Part shown: piece after piece, positions 1 to 8,608 of the stretch
How positions within the stretch are numbered: position 1 is the stretch's first letter
Layout of the letters: each line of letters starts with the position of its first letter
Notes under the pieces: generated by a model
Database searches by the model: none
Told to the model about the DNA's origin: nothing
Seen by the model: only the letters and a program-made list of their open reading frames with translations
Program-made: the position numbers and the translations under genes
Assembly (NCBI GenBank): GCA_023443515.1
Contig: JAEZUC010000004.1
Coordinates: 1 to 17,679, forward strand
DNA length: 17,679 bases
Direction of reading: 5' to 3'
Source: Bacillota bacterium
GTDB lineage: Bacteria > Bacillota > Clostridia > Acetivibrionales > DSM-1351

Positions 1-1172
1 TACAGGTTTTCAATAGCCTTGGCGCTCCAGTTGATAAAGAAATTTTCAAGGTAAACTGGGATGTGGAAGCCGCTGAAAAGGGCGGCTACGAACATTTTAT
101 GATGAAGGAAATGTATGAAGAACCGAAGGTTATAAGGGATACTATCAATCCTCGTTTAAAAGACGGCGGACTGGTTCTTGATAATGTTACAATTACTGAG
201 GATGATATAAACAAGCTGGAAAAAATTTATATTGTTGCCTGCGGAACAGCATATCATGCAGGAGTTATAGGAAAATACATTATAGAAAAGCTTTGCAGAA
301 TTCCGGTGGAGATAGATGTTGCATCTGAATTCCGTTACCGTGATCCGCTTATTTCTGATAAGAATATGGCAATAATCATCAGCCAGTCGGGAGAAACTCT
401 GGATACTCTGTTTGCACTCCGTGAGTCAAAGAAAAGGGGAGCAAGAATTCTATCTATAGTTAATGTTGTTGGAAGCTCTATAGCACGTGATTCTGATGAT
501 GTTCTATACACATGGGCAGGGCCTGAAATTGCTGTTGCATCAACAAAAGCATACAATACCCAGTTGACAGCTCTTTATATGGTGGCTCTTGAGCTTGGAC
601 TTAAAAAGGGTACAATCACAATAGAGGAAGCTAACGCTATTCTGAATCAGCTAAAGGAAATACCAAACGATATTGAAAAGATACTGGAGAATAAAGAAGA
701 TATACAAAAATTTGCTCATCAGCATTACAATGCCAAGAGTATTTTCTTTATCGGAAGAGGGCTAGACTATGCACTTTCAATGGAAGGCTCCTTAAAGCTG
801 AAGGAAATCTCATACATTCACTCGGAGGCCTACGCAGGCGGTGAGCTGAAGCACGGAACTATAGCACTTATTGAAAAAGGAACTCTGGTTGTTTGCCCAA
901 TGACTCAGGATACCCTGTTTGACAAAATGGTAAGCAATATCCGTGAGGTTAAGGCCAGAGGTGCCGTCGTTCTCGCTATTACACAGGAAAAGCATGCAGA
1001 GGAACTGCGAAAAACAGCAGACACTGTAATAACTATACCTGACGTGAACTCACTAACTGCTCCAATTTCAGCAGTTACTCCGCTTCAGCTTTTCGCTTAC
1101 TACATGGCGCTAGAAAAGGGCTGTGATGTTGATAAGCCAAGGAATCTTGCGAAGAGTGTAACGGTGGAGTAA
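1..1172 (+). CDS. glmS: Glutamine-fructose-6-phosphate aminotransferase (isomerizing), 3' part
   Basis: Makes glucosamine-6-phosphate from fructose-6-phosphate and glutamine, the first step toward UDP-GlcNAc and peptidoglycan; cytoplasmic. The reading frame is already open at base 3, and about 389 codons lie in the window. The full enzyme is about 600 residues, so the N-terminal glutaminase domain with its catalytic Cys lies outside. Seen here are the inter-domain segment with AAEKGGYEHFMMKEMYE, the first SIS domain (VACGTAYHAG, then ISQSGETLDT), the second SIS domain (FIGRGLDYALSMEGSLKLKE and EAYAGGELKHG), and the typical C-terminus DKPRNLAKSVTVE. The GTG at 63 is internal and not a start. 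The gene stands alone: a strong terminator follows about 90 nt after its stop. Base composition is less AT-rich than in the operon to the right, as expected for a core gene. Identification is secure. Confidence 0.97.
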   Translation, partial: QVFNSLGAPVDKEIFKVNWDVEAAEKGGYEHFMMKEMYEEPKVIRDTINPRLKDGGLVLDNVTITEDDINKLEKIYIVACGTAYHAGVIGKYIIEKLCRIPVEIDVASEFRYRDPLISDKNMAIIISQSGETLDTLFALRESKKRGARILSIVNVVGSSIARDSDDVLYTWAGPEIAVASTKAYNTQLTALYMVALELGLKKGTITIEEANAILNQLKEIPNDIEKILENKEDIQKFAHQHYNAKSIFFIGRGLDYALSMEGSLKLKEISYIHSEAYAGGELKHGTIALIEKGTLVVCPMTQDTLFDKMVSNIREVKARGAVVLAITQEKHAEELRKTADTVITIPDVNSLTAPISAVTPLQLFAYYMALEKGCDVDKPRNLAKSVTVE

Positions 1173-1181
1173 GGAGGTAAT

Positions 1182-1241
1182 GTGATAGCTGTCCTGTTGT
1201 GGAATCATAAAAAAGTTTTAGAATTTATAAAAAAGATGTGA
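1182..1241 (+). CDS. Possible 19-codon small ORF after glmS
   Basis: The glmS stop codon overlaps a perfect AAGGAGG (1171-1177). Four bases later a GTG opens a 19-codon frame (MIAVLLWNHKKVLEFIKKM) that ends before the glmS terminator. It could be a translated micro-peptide or just a chance SD-like string. Nothing in it resembles a known family. It overlaps CCTGTTGT (1193-1200), which can pair with the left arm of the terminator. The SD spacing is short for clostridia. Support is weak. Confidence 0.2.
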   Translation: MIAVLLWNHKKVLEFIKKM

Positions 1242-1262
1242 AATTAATAAAAAATATTTAAA

Positions 1263-1306
1263 AATAACAACAGGGCGAATTTGTATCTAGCCCTGTTGTT
1301 ATTTTT
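1263..1306 (+). terminator. Intrinsic terminator of glmS
   Basis: A perfect 14-bp stem, AATAACAACAGGGC at 1263-1276 against GCCCTGTTGTTATT at 1290-1303, with a 13-nt loop, runs into a T tract at 1302-1306. The A-rich left flank would let it work in the other direction too. It cleanly separates glmS from the operon starting at 1756. Confidence 0.92.
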
Positions 1307-1354
1307 CCCTATAAAATGTTTTGTATTAAAAATTTTTTGGTAAGTTGAAAAAAG

Positions 1355-1386
1355 AAAAGCCTGGTGGTGGTATCCTCAAGGCTTTT
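1355..1386 (-). terminator. Second hairpin, terminator-like on the minus strand
   Basis: AAAAGCCT (1355-1362) pairs with AGGCTTTT (1379-1386) over a 16-nt loop. On the minus strand the stem is followed by CTTTTTTC, the usual intrinsic terminator shape; on the plus strand only four T follow. No minus-strand gene ends here, so it may be left over from a lost gene or block antisense transcription. Confidence 0.4.
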
Positions 1387-1388
1387 AG

Positions 1389-1598
1389 GTAAACAATTTT
1401 AATAAGTCAATAACTATTAATTATCCTTATCTACTGAACCTGGGAGCAACACAATACTCCGTCTCAGCTTCAAATGGCAATCAATAACTCTATCATAATT
1501 GGATAGATATTAGGGTGTCTTCAAATGGTTCTCTATCAGATATTATTTATTTCTACGGTCTAATCACAATCACAAACCGACACTTTTATAAGTTATAA
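1389..1598 (+). pseudogene. Possible relic of an unidentified gene
   Basis: A 69-codon frame between stops is broken only by one TAA at 1485-1487. It reads NYPYLLNLGATQYSVSASNG before the stop and HNWIDIRVSSNGSLSDIIYF after it. Repeated SSNG/ASNG turns resemble the end of a secreted or repeat protein, but I recognise no family. There is no start codon with a ribosome binding site. In DNA this AT-rich, such a frame could arise by chance. Apart from this frame, the hairpin and the promoter, I see nothing in 1307-1755. Confidence 0.2.
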
Positions 1599-1676
1599 AC
1601 AAACAGATAACACTGTAAATATAAAATAAGTATTATGTTCAAGTATACAAAATTAACACAAATATCCAGAGTTTTA

Positions 1677-1705
1677 TTGTTAATGAAATATATAAAGAGT
1701 ATAAT
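1677..1705 (+). promoter_or_regulatory. Sigma-A-type promoter of the defence operon
   Basis: TTGTTA (1677-1682) and a perfect TATAAT (1700-1705) are separated by exactly 17 nt, 51 nt before the first start codon. The predicted transcript start is near 1712, giving an untranslated leader of about 45 nt that carries AAGGAGG at 1741-1747. No operator palindrome is obvious around it, so expression may be largely constitutive. Confidence 0.65.
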
Positions 1706-1755
1706 TTATATAAATATTGGTACAATTTTGATACAAAAATAAGGAGGAGCATCGT

Positions 1756-1977
1756 GTGACTTATTTTAAAAATCAAAAAGATTTGGCCCATGCTTTAGTT
1801 AATTCTATTGATTGTTATTGGAACCATGAAATGAGAGAACAGGAGTTTATAGAATATTTGAGGCAAGTTGTTCAAAAAAATAATGAAAAAATTTATAAAG
1901 AAAATAAATTTACTGGTATTATTCCACAAAGGCATGGGAAGAAACGATTGGATTTACTCAGGAGATTATTGACATAG
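1756..1977 (+). CDS. 73-aa conserved small clostridial protein, first gene of the operon (TIGR04540-like)
   Basis: Small, charged, probably all-helical cytosolic protein with no membrane segment or cysteine pair. The N-terminal half (KNQKDLAHALVNSIDCYW) looks like an amphipathic helix. The C-terminal half is basic and ends GKKRLDLLRRLLT. From memory the pattern (QKDLA, YW, EFIEYL, FT-I--QRHGKKRLD) matches the small clostridial family TIGR04540, whose function is unknown; this assignment is not verified. The start is GTG at 1756, 8 nt after AAGGAGG (1741-1747). A GTG two bases earlier is followed at once by TGA. It lies 13 nt upstream of the ATPase gene and shares its promoter, so it is probably a structural or regulatory subunit of the same system. 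The basic C-terminus allows DNA or RNA binding, which is speculation. Confidence 0.8.
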   Translation: MTYFKNQKDLAHALVNSIDCYWNHEMREQEFIEYLRQVVQKNNEKIYKENKFTGIIPQRHGKKRLDLLRRLLT

Positions 1978-1990
1978 GGGAGAATGCATA

Positions 1991-4900
1991 ATGAAAACGA
2001 TATTTCAAGCGTGTAAAGTGAGGGAAAGTGTCTTTGACGAAACTAAAAGGGACGATACCTTGGATCTTGGTAATTTAGTAAATAATTCCATTGACGCTAA
2101 ACACTTTTTTGAAGAGACTTTTATAACAGAAGGCATGAAGCTTTTATTTGATACAGCATTTAAGAGATTTAGAGGTCAAGCTTCAGGAGGGATAGTCAAG
2201 CTTACCCAAGCCATGGGTGGTGGTAAAACACATAATATGGTCGCTCTAGGTCTACTTGCATTGGATAAAAAAGTTAGAAGAGAAATCCTTAATGGTGCAT
2301 ATAAGAATGTTGACTCGGATATAAGGGTAGTAGCATATACAGGTAGAGAAAGTGACTTGCAGTATGGGATATGGGGTGAAATTGCAAAACAGCTTGGCAA
2401 AGAAGAGTTGTTTAATAGCTATTACACACCGTTAAAAGCTCCAGGTCAATCCGCATGGATTAACCTTTTAAAAAGCGATGTTCCTACACTTATATTACTT
2501 GATGAACTTCCTCCATATTTGCAATACACGAAGGCTGTGGAAATTGGAACTGGTACACTTGCTGACATTACTACCAATGCCTTGGCTAATCTGTTTAATG
2601 CTATAGGTAAAGCAGAGCTTCATAACGTATGCCTTGTTGTTTCGGACTTACAGGCAACATATGAAGAGGGGTCTCATCTATTACAGCAGTCATTTAAAGA
2701 GTTAGAAGGTGAAATTGAACGCTCTGCGATTAATATTGAACCGGTAGGAGCTAACACAGATGATTTATACAATATTTTAAGGACTCGCTTATTCGAAAAA
2801 ACTGCAAGTAAAGACGAAATTGCAGAAATAGCTTCTGGATTCAGAAATGCAGTTGGTGAAGCTAAAGAAATGAGACTAACAAATGCATCTCCAGAAGAAA
2901 TAGTTAAAGGAATTCTAACGTCATACCCTTTTCATCCATCTGTCCGTGACATTTTTGCTCGATTTAAAGAGAACCAAGGATTTCAACAAACAAGAGGATT
3001 TATCAGACTCACTCGTATGATGGTGAAAAATCTTTATTCTAAAGATATGATGGCAAAAAAAAGGTACCTTATTAATGCTTTTGATATAAACCTGAATGAT
3101 AATGAACTGATGACGGCTGTAAAAAGTATAAAACCTGAACTTTCCAATGCTATATCACATGATATAGCAAATCAAGGCAAATCAGTGTCAGAAATAATGG
3201 ATTTAGAAACAAAAACAAGTGATATGCAGGATTTAAGTAAATTAGTACTAATGTCATCGCTTGCAAGGGTCACTGGGGCTACAATTGGTCTTTCAATGAA
3301 TGAAATTATTGGCTATATGGCTGAACCAGGAAGGGATATAACAAACCTTCAGAAATATATAGAGGACTTTAAAATAAAAGCATGGTATTTATATACTGAT
3401 ACAGAGAATAGATTATTTTTTAAGCGTGTTCAGAATGTAAATGCTGAGCTCATAGAGACATCAAAAACCTATTCATACGAAGTTGCTAAATTGAAAATTA
3501 AAGAGATGCTAGCTACAAGCTTTAAACCTAAAATGGAAGATTGCTACCAACAAGTATTAGTATTTCCGTCAATTGAAGAGATTGAACTTAAGAAAGATAA
3601 GATTACTCTGATTTTAACTGAGCCTGTTGTTGGAAATACAGGATTACATTCAGACGTTGAGAAGTTTTATAATGACTCAACAATGAAAAATAGAGTTATG
3701 TTCCTTTCAGGACAACGTGTAACGATGGACAAACTTATTGAGATTACAAAGGAATATAAAGCAATAGAATCAATTATTAAGAGGATGGAATATGAAGAAA
3801 AACTACCTGCAAATGATAGTCAGCTTATCCAGGCAAAAGACCTTTTTGATAAAATAAGTGTAAGACTATTTTCAAATATTAGGGAAACTTTCATAACACT
3901 TTACTATCCAAAAAAAGATGGTCTTCAAAAGAGTGACTTCAAAATGGAATTCAAAAGTAATAACTTTGATGCAGAAGAACAAATTAAAAAAGTGCTTATT
4001 GAAGTCATGAAGTTTACAACGGATATAGACCTAAATAGCCTTAGAAAAAAATTCGAGGTTAGAATATTTACTGTTCAAAGAATGAGATGGAGTGACCTAA
4101 TGGAACGTGTTGCAACGACAACATCATGGGAATGGCACCATCCAAAAGCATTAGAAGAACTTAAAGCTGACGCCTTAAAGAAAGAACTCTGGATTGAAGA
4201 AGGTGGCTATCTCGATAAGGAACCGCCAGCACCAAAGACATCTGTAAGTTGTAGAGTTATTAGTAGAGATGATCATACTGGCGAAGTGACATTGAAGATT
4301 TTGCCTCATAATGGAGATGTAGTTTATTATGAGATTAATAATGATGCAACGATTGCTTCTATGCAAGTTACGGACATTAATAATTTTAAGACAACAGAGT
4401 TGAAACTATCATTTTTATGCGTTGATAGCAAAGGTATTAATTCGACTGGTTCTCTGCTTTATTGGGCTAATGATGTTTCGCTAAAGCACAAAATTTATGA
4501 TAATGGAGGTAGCCAATACATCGAACTTAAAGCATCATCACCAAATGTTGTTATTAAATATACAAGTGATGGCTCAAATCCAAAAGATGTAGGTGGAGTA
4601 TATGAGGGTGCATTTGAAATTCCCAAGGGAAGTAAGTATATACAAGCTATTGCGTTAAATGAAAAATTGGGAATTTATTCAGAAGTTAAGCAAATTGAGG
4701 TTAAAGAACAGAAATTCGAAATTGATAAAGATAAACCAGTTAAACTAAATGAACCACTTAATTCTACTAATACAACGGAATCCTTTGCTTTAATTGAAAG
4801 TATTAAAAAGTTTAATACTAAGGTAAGTGGGGTTAGTATTAATATTCAAGAAAAGAACTCAGGGAAATTTGGATGGTTAAGCTTAGATATGGGTGATTTT

Positions 4901-5092
4901 GAAGTGGATAACGTGGATAAGCTTATAGCTGAACTTAATAGTCTGATTGACCATTTCTTTGCCGATAAAAAGTATGAAGTAAATGTTACAATTAATAGTG
5001 TTAATTTTGAAACAGGTCAAACATTTGAACAATGGGTTGCTGAACAGAAGTCTACGATAGAATCATATAAAAATAAGATTAGTCAGCAGTAA
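1991..5092 (+). CDS. DUF499-type AAA+ ATPase (COG1483-like), large subunit of the defence system
   Basis: Large P-loop ATPase of 1033 residues. Visible motifs are Walker A QAMGGGKTH (about residues 73-81), Walker B LILLDE (167-172), and a sensor-1-like strand VCLVVSD near 213-219. The glycine-rich GGGKTH loop directly after a short N-terminal region is characteristic of the DUF499 family. The middle (about 330-620) is helical and charged. Near residues 836-900 the chain changes to a beta-sandwich-like stretch (VIKYTSDGSNP ... IQAIALNEKLGIYSE) resembling the chitobiase/beta-hexosaminidase C-terminal fold (CHB_HEX_C_1 type). The last 100 residues are again mixed. In this gene neighbourhood DUF499 ATPases occur with DUF1156 methylases and helicases; the likely role is an energy-dependent motor or switch controlling recognition or cleavage of foreign DNA. 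ATG at 1991 follows AGGGGAG at 1976-1982 (8 nt). The gap to the next gene is 11 nt. Confidence 0.9.
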   Translation: MKTIFQACKVRESVFDETKRDDTLDLGNLVNNSIDAKHFFEETFITEGMKLLFDTAFKRFRGQASGGIVKLTQAMGGGKTHNMVALGLLALDKKVRREILNGAYKNVDSDIRVVAYTGRESDLQYGIWGEIAKQLGKEELFNSYYTPLKAPGQSAWINLLKSDVPTLILLDELPPYLQYTKAVEIGTGTLADITTNALANLFNAIGKAELHNVCLVVSDLQATYEEGSHLLQQSFKELEGEIERSAINIEPVGANTDDLYNILRTRLFEKTASKDEIAEIASGFRNAVGEAKEMRLTNASPEEIVKGILTSYPFHPSVRDIFARFKENQGFQQTRGFIRLTRMMVKNLYSKDMMAKKRYLINAFDINLNDNELMTAVKSIKPELSNAISHDIANQGKSVSEIMDLETKTSDMQDLSKLVLMSSLARVTGATIGLSMNEIIGYMAEPGRDITNLQKYIEDFKIKAWYLYTDTENRLFFKRVQNVNAELIETSKTYSYEVAKLKIKEMLATSFKPKMEDCYQQVLVFPSIEEIELKKDKITLILTEPVVGNTGLHSDVEKFYNDSTMKNRVMFLSGQRVTMDKLIEITKEYKAIESIIKRMEYEEKLPANDSQLIQAKDLFDKISVRLFSNIRETFITLYYPKKDGLQKSDFKMEFKSNNFDAEEQIKKVLIEVMKFTTDIDLNSLRKKFEVRIFTVQRMRWSDLMERVATTTSWEWHHPKALEELKADALKKELWIEEGGYLDKEPPAPKTSVSCRVISRDDHTGEVTLKILPHNGDVVYYEINNDATIASMQVTDINNFKTTELKLSFLCVDSKGINSTGSLLYWANDVSLKHKIYDNGGSQYIELKASSPNVVIKYTSDGSNPKDVGGVYEGAFEIPKGSKYIQAIALNEKLGIYSEVKQIEVKEQKFEIDKDKPVKLNEPLNSTNTTESFALIESIKKFNTKVSGVSINIQEKNSGKFGWLSLDMGDFEVDNVDKLIAELNSLIDHFFADKKYEVNVTINSVNFETGQTFEQWVAEQKSTIESYKNKISQQ

Positions 5093-5103
5093 GGAGGAAC
5101 CCA

Positions 5104-5658
5104 ATGGCGAAAACTCAAGCTATAGGATTTGGATATATACCAGAAGAAACAAAGCATCACTTTTTAGTGAGAATCTCAAGAAGTAAAAACAATGAGGTTT
5201 ATATATATGAAAGATTTGAATGGGATAACTCCGAAGAACAAAAGTCGGATTTCTTAGAGAAAAATCTTAAAGTTGTTATAAACAAAGAAAAATGGGATGC
5301 AGTAAAAAATGTTATTGAAAAGGAATTTAATAGAAGATTAAGTGCAACTAATACAATAGTAGGAAAGTTTAAGATTGGTGATATACCAATTGAACGGCTT
5401 TTGGGAAAAGAAATGATTCTTCTCCTTTGGGCTATTGAGGATTCTGACCCAAAGCTCATAAACACAGCGATTAAGAATTGGCTTGGGCTAAGTCAAGAAG
5501 AAAGATGGTGGCTGTTTACAATGGCTAATGCCACTACAGGTTATTATGCAGACAAGCGTGGCTGGAGAAAAGCAATTCGATATGCCTTAACAGAAAATCC
5601 AGTGGATGAGCAAGGCTTACAGGGTAATATTACTGAGTTTCTTTATAAACAATTTTAA
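5104..5658 (+). CDS. DUF3780-type protein of the defence operon
   Basis: 184-residue soluble protein with no signal peptide, membrane segment or recognisable catalytic motif. It has a beta-rich start (AIGFGYIPEETKHHFLVRIS), a charged middle, and an aromatic C-terminal part with RWWLFTMANATTGYYADKRG followed by WRKAIRYALTENP. Length, the GFGYxPE start and its place between a DUF499 ATPase and a DUF1156 methylase fit the DUF3780 family, which I know only from this kind of locus. SD AAGGAGG (5091-5097) begins inside the stop codon of the ATPase gene, 6 nt before ATG, so the two are probably translationally coupled, as expected for subunits of one complex. The biochemical role is unknown. It could be a specificity or assembly factor for the methylase. 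Confidence 0.82.
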   Translation: MAKTQAIGFGYIPEETKHHFLVRISRSKNNEVYIYERFEWDNSEEQKSDFLEKNLKVVINKEKWDAVKNVIEKEFNRRLSATNTIVGKFKIGDIPIERLLGKEMILLLWAIEDSDPKLINTAIKNWLGLSQEERWWLFTMANATTGYYADKRGWRKAIRYALTENPVDEQGLQGNITEFLYKQF

Positions 5659-5674
5659 TTAAAAGGGGCTTAAA

Positions 5675-8596
5675 ATGTTAGATTTTACAAAATCATTTAT
5701 AGAGATACAGTTTCCTGTGTCCAAAATATCAAAAGAGAGTTATAAAGAAAGAAAAGCTAATTTGAGTCAAACCTTAACAGGGCTTGGAAAATGGTGGGGA
5801 CGTAAGCCCCTTATTCTTGTAAGAGCTACATTACTTGGTATTCTTATGCCAGTATCAGAGGACACTGTTAAGGACAAAGACATATTTCTGAAAATTCTTA
5901 CAATGGATAATGAGGGTCTCTGGCGCAGAAAATCAAAAGCTATAAGTACTAAAGATATATACAGTCATTTAAATACCAAAGAAAGAAGGGAATACTTTGA
6001 TTCTGAATCTACTTTGGGTAAACCTAAATATATATCGGGGCTAAATAAGGAAGATAAAGAATATCTTCAAAAGTTGGTGTTTCATAGATTATCATATGAT
6101 GAAAAACTTCAATATTGCGAAAGACCTGAACATGTAAATATTGATAACGAAGAGGTCTGGGATGAAATAAATACTCACTTAGGTACTAATGCATATACAC
6201 TTCAAGGATTAGTTAAAGAACTTGGAAATAAGAGATATGGGCATAATCCAAGAGTTGGTGATTGCTTTACTGGAGGAGGGTCAATATCGTTTGAATCTGC
6301 AAGGATGGGGGCGGATGTGTACGCTGCTGATTTAAATCCTGTTGCATCTTTATTATCATGGGCATCGTTAAATATTGCTGGAGCTTCGGATGCTGATATA
6401 ATAAGATTAAGAGAATTTCAGGATAAAGTATATAAGTGTGTAGACGAGCAAATTAGAAATTTGAAGATTGAACATAATGAAGAGGGGCATAGAGCAGATG
6501 TCTACCTTTATTGTAACGAGGTAGAATGCCCAGAGTGTGGATACAAGGTTCCATTAGCTCCATCATGGATAATTGGAAATGGCTCAAGAACAGTTGCTAT
6601 ACTGAGTGATAATGGTAATTATGCATTTGATATAAATATAGTGCAAGGTGCTACCGATGAAGAGATAGAACAATCAAAAAAAAGTTGTACTGTTAGAAAT
6701 GGAAAGGTTTACTGTTTACATTGTAATCTGGAAACACCAATATCATCTTTAAGAGGTGATAGAAAAAATCAGGATGGAAATAACGTTTCAGGCTTGAGAA
6801 AATGGGAAAAGCATGAGTTTATTCCAAGAGAAGATGATGTATTTCAAGAAAGACTCTATGCAATAAGGTACGTAGGAATATATTATGATGGAAATGGAAA
6901 TGAGAAAACGAGGAAATATTATATTTCACCATCACCAAGCGATTTAATACGTGAGAAAAAAGTTATTGAGCTTCTTAAAGATGTTTTCGATGATTGGCAG
7001 AATAACGGTTATATACCTTCCTGTGAAATAGAGCCAGGTGATAAGACTGATGAACCAATTAGGACAAGAGGCTGGCAATATTGGCATCAATTATTTAATC
7101 CAAGACAATTACTCCTGATTGGGATATATATAAAGAATATCTTAATATATTCAGCAGATAGAAAAGATTTAGCTATTGGCATTTTAGGCGTAAATAAATT
7201 ATGTGATTGGAATTCTAAACTAAGTATTTGGGATAATTATGCTGGAAATGAAAATGTAAAGAATACATTTTTGAACCAAGCATTAAACACTTCATATAAT
7301 TATGGAACAAGGGGATTTACACAAACAATTACAAGCTGGTTTTTTAATATTAATAATTTTGAACTTAAATCAAAGAGCAAAGTTATAACAAATGATGCAA
7401 GGTCTAATACAGAAGTTTGCGACATATTTATAACAGACCCACCATATGCAGATGCGGTTAATTACCATGAACTTACTGAGTTCTTTCTTGCTTGGGATAA
7501 AACACTTATTGAAAAAGCTTTTCCTGAATGGTATGCAGATTCAAAGAGGGTATTAGCAGTAAAAGGAACGGGACAAACTTTCAATGATAGTATGATTGAG
7601 ATATATACTAACCTTGCCAATCACATGACTGAAAATGGTACACAGGTGGTTTTGTTTACTCACCAGGATGTTAAGGTATGGTCTGAACTAGCAATGATAT
7701 TGTGGTCAGCTGGATTACGGGTAGTATCAGCTTGGAATATTGCAACTGAAACAGAATCCGGCGGTCTTAAATCGGGTAACTATGTTAAGGGAACAGTACT
7801 TTTAACACTGAAGAAGCAAACTTCAAATGAGATAGTATTCCAGGATGAACTTTATGATGAAATTAAGCATGAAGTTGAAAAAATCATTGATTCAATGCAT
7901 GATTTAGATGATAAAGATGACCCAGACTTTACGGATGCAGATTATTTATTGGCTTCATATGCTTCATCACTTAAGGTTTTAACTGCATATAAAGAAATTG
8001 AAGGTATAGATGTCCATTATTGGCTGAGTCAACCAAGGAATAGTACTCAGGAAAATCCAATTGAAGCTCTTATCAATAAAGCTGTAAAAATAGCTTATGA
8101 CTATTTAATCCCAGAAGGGTTTGATAAGATACATTGGAAAGATTTAACTCCTGATGAAAGATTTTTTATTAGAGGGCTTGAGATTGAGATGAATGGTAAT
8201 TATCAAATAAGCTCCTATCAAGAACTTGCAAGAGGGTTTGGAGTTAAAGAATACGCTGACATGTTTGCAGAGTTTAAGGCAAATTCAACAAGACTTATGA
8301 CACCATCGGAATTTAAAATGAAAAATCTGGGTAATGGTGGTTTTAGTTCCTCAGTAGTTCGCCATTTGCTGGTTGCGATTAATGAATGTACAAATTCAAA
8401 ATCAACAGTAGAAGGCAGGAGTTATTTGAAGTCTATTTACTCTGAAAACAATGAATTTTGGTACAAGAAACCCATCATGATAGAAGTATTAAGTTTCATA
8501 TCAAGGTTAGAACATGTCGAGAATATGACACTTTGGCATGAACATGCATACTTTGCAAAGATTTTAAAAGAAGCTCTTAAAAATGAAGGTGTTTAA
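5675..8596 (+). CDS. DUF1156-type DNA methyltransferase with zinc-ribbon insert (COG1743-like)
   Basis: Predicted SAM-dependent amino-methyltransferase acting on adenine N6 or cytosine N4 in DNA; 973 residues. The N-terminus (about 8-58) has the DUF1156 signature, IEIQFPVSKIS then GKWWGRKPLILVRATLLG. The SAM-binding motif I is VGDCFTGGGSISFESARMGA (about 193-212), followed by an acidic strand AADLNP. Two cysteine pairs, CPECG (near 285) and CLHC (near 350), suggest a zinc ribbon inserted before the catalytic motif. The catalytic motif IV is TDPPYADAVNYHEL (about 587-600). DPPY is the usual amino-methyltransferase tetrapeptide; it suits N6-adenine but does not exclude N4-cytosine. The motif order I to IV with a very large insert is typical for COG1743. 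The C-terminal 250 residues are probably a DNA-recognition or interaction part. ATG is preceded by AAAAGGGG; gaps are 16 nt upstream and 12 nt downstream. Likely job: marking self DNA. Confidence 0.92.
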   Translation: MLDFTKSFIEIQFPVSKISKESYKERKANLSQTLTGLGKWWGRKPLILVRATLLGILMPVSEDTVKDKDIFLKILTMDNEGLWRRKSKAISTKDIYSHLNTKERREYFDSESTLGKPKYISGLNKEDKEYLQKLVFHRLSYDEKLQYCERPEHVNIDNEEVWDEINTHLGTNAYTLQGLVKELGNKRYGHNPRVGDCFTGGGSISFESARMGADVYAADLNPVASLLSWASLNIAGASDADIIRLREFQDKVYKCVDEQIRNLKIEHNEEGHRADVYLYCNEVECPECGYKVPLAPSWIIGNGSRTVAILSDNGNYAFDINIVQGATDEEIEQSKKSCTVRNGKVYCLHCNLETPISSLRGDRKNQDGNNVSGLRKWEKHEFIPREDDVFQERLYAIRYVGIYYDGNGNEKTRKYYISPSPSDLIREKKVIELLKDVFDDWQNNGYIPSCEIEPGDKTDEPIRTRGWQYWHQLFNPRQLLLIGIYIKNILIYSADRKDLAIGILGVNKLCDWNSKLSIWDNYAGNENVKNTFLNQALNTSYNYGTRGFTQTITSWFFNINNFELKSKSKVITNDARSNTEVCDIFITDPPYADAVNYHELTEFFLAWDKTLIEKAFPEWYADSKRVLAVKGTGQTFNDSMIEIYTNLANHMTENGTQVVLFTHQDVKVWSELAMILWSAGLRVVSAWNIATETESGGLKSGNYVKGTVLLTLKKQTSNEIVFQDELYDEIKHEVEKIIDSMHDLDDKDDPDFTDADYLLASYASSLKVLTAYKEIEGIDVHYWLSQPRNSTQENPIEALINKAVKIAYDYLIPEGFDKIHWKDLTPDERFFIRGLEIEMNGNYQISSYQELARGFGVKEYADMFAEFKANSTRLMTPSEFKMKNLGNGGFSSSVVRHLLVAINECTNSKSTVEGRSYLKSIYSENNEFWYKKPIMIEVLSFISRLEHVENMTLWHEHAYFAKILKEALKNEGV

Positions 8597-8608
8597 GGGG
8601 ACTGGTAT

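Noticed and set aside
1171..1310. Tn7-like insertion at attTn7 after glmS
   Set aside because: No Tn7-type end, TnsA-D gene or target duplication is visible; the glmS terminator is intact and only the location is suggestive.
2176..2400. Minus-strand ORF inside the DUF499 gene, and other antisense frames at 335-556, 810-995, 4175-4366, 5199-5465, 12164-12364, 15732-15914, 15946-16131 and 16442-16660
   Set aside because: All lie opposite well-identified genes, lack ribosome binding sites and resemble no known protein.
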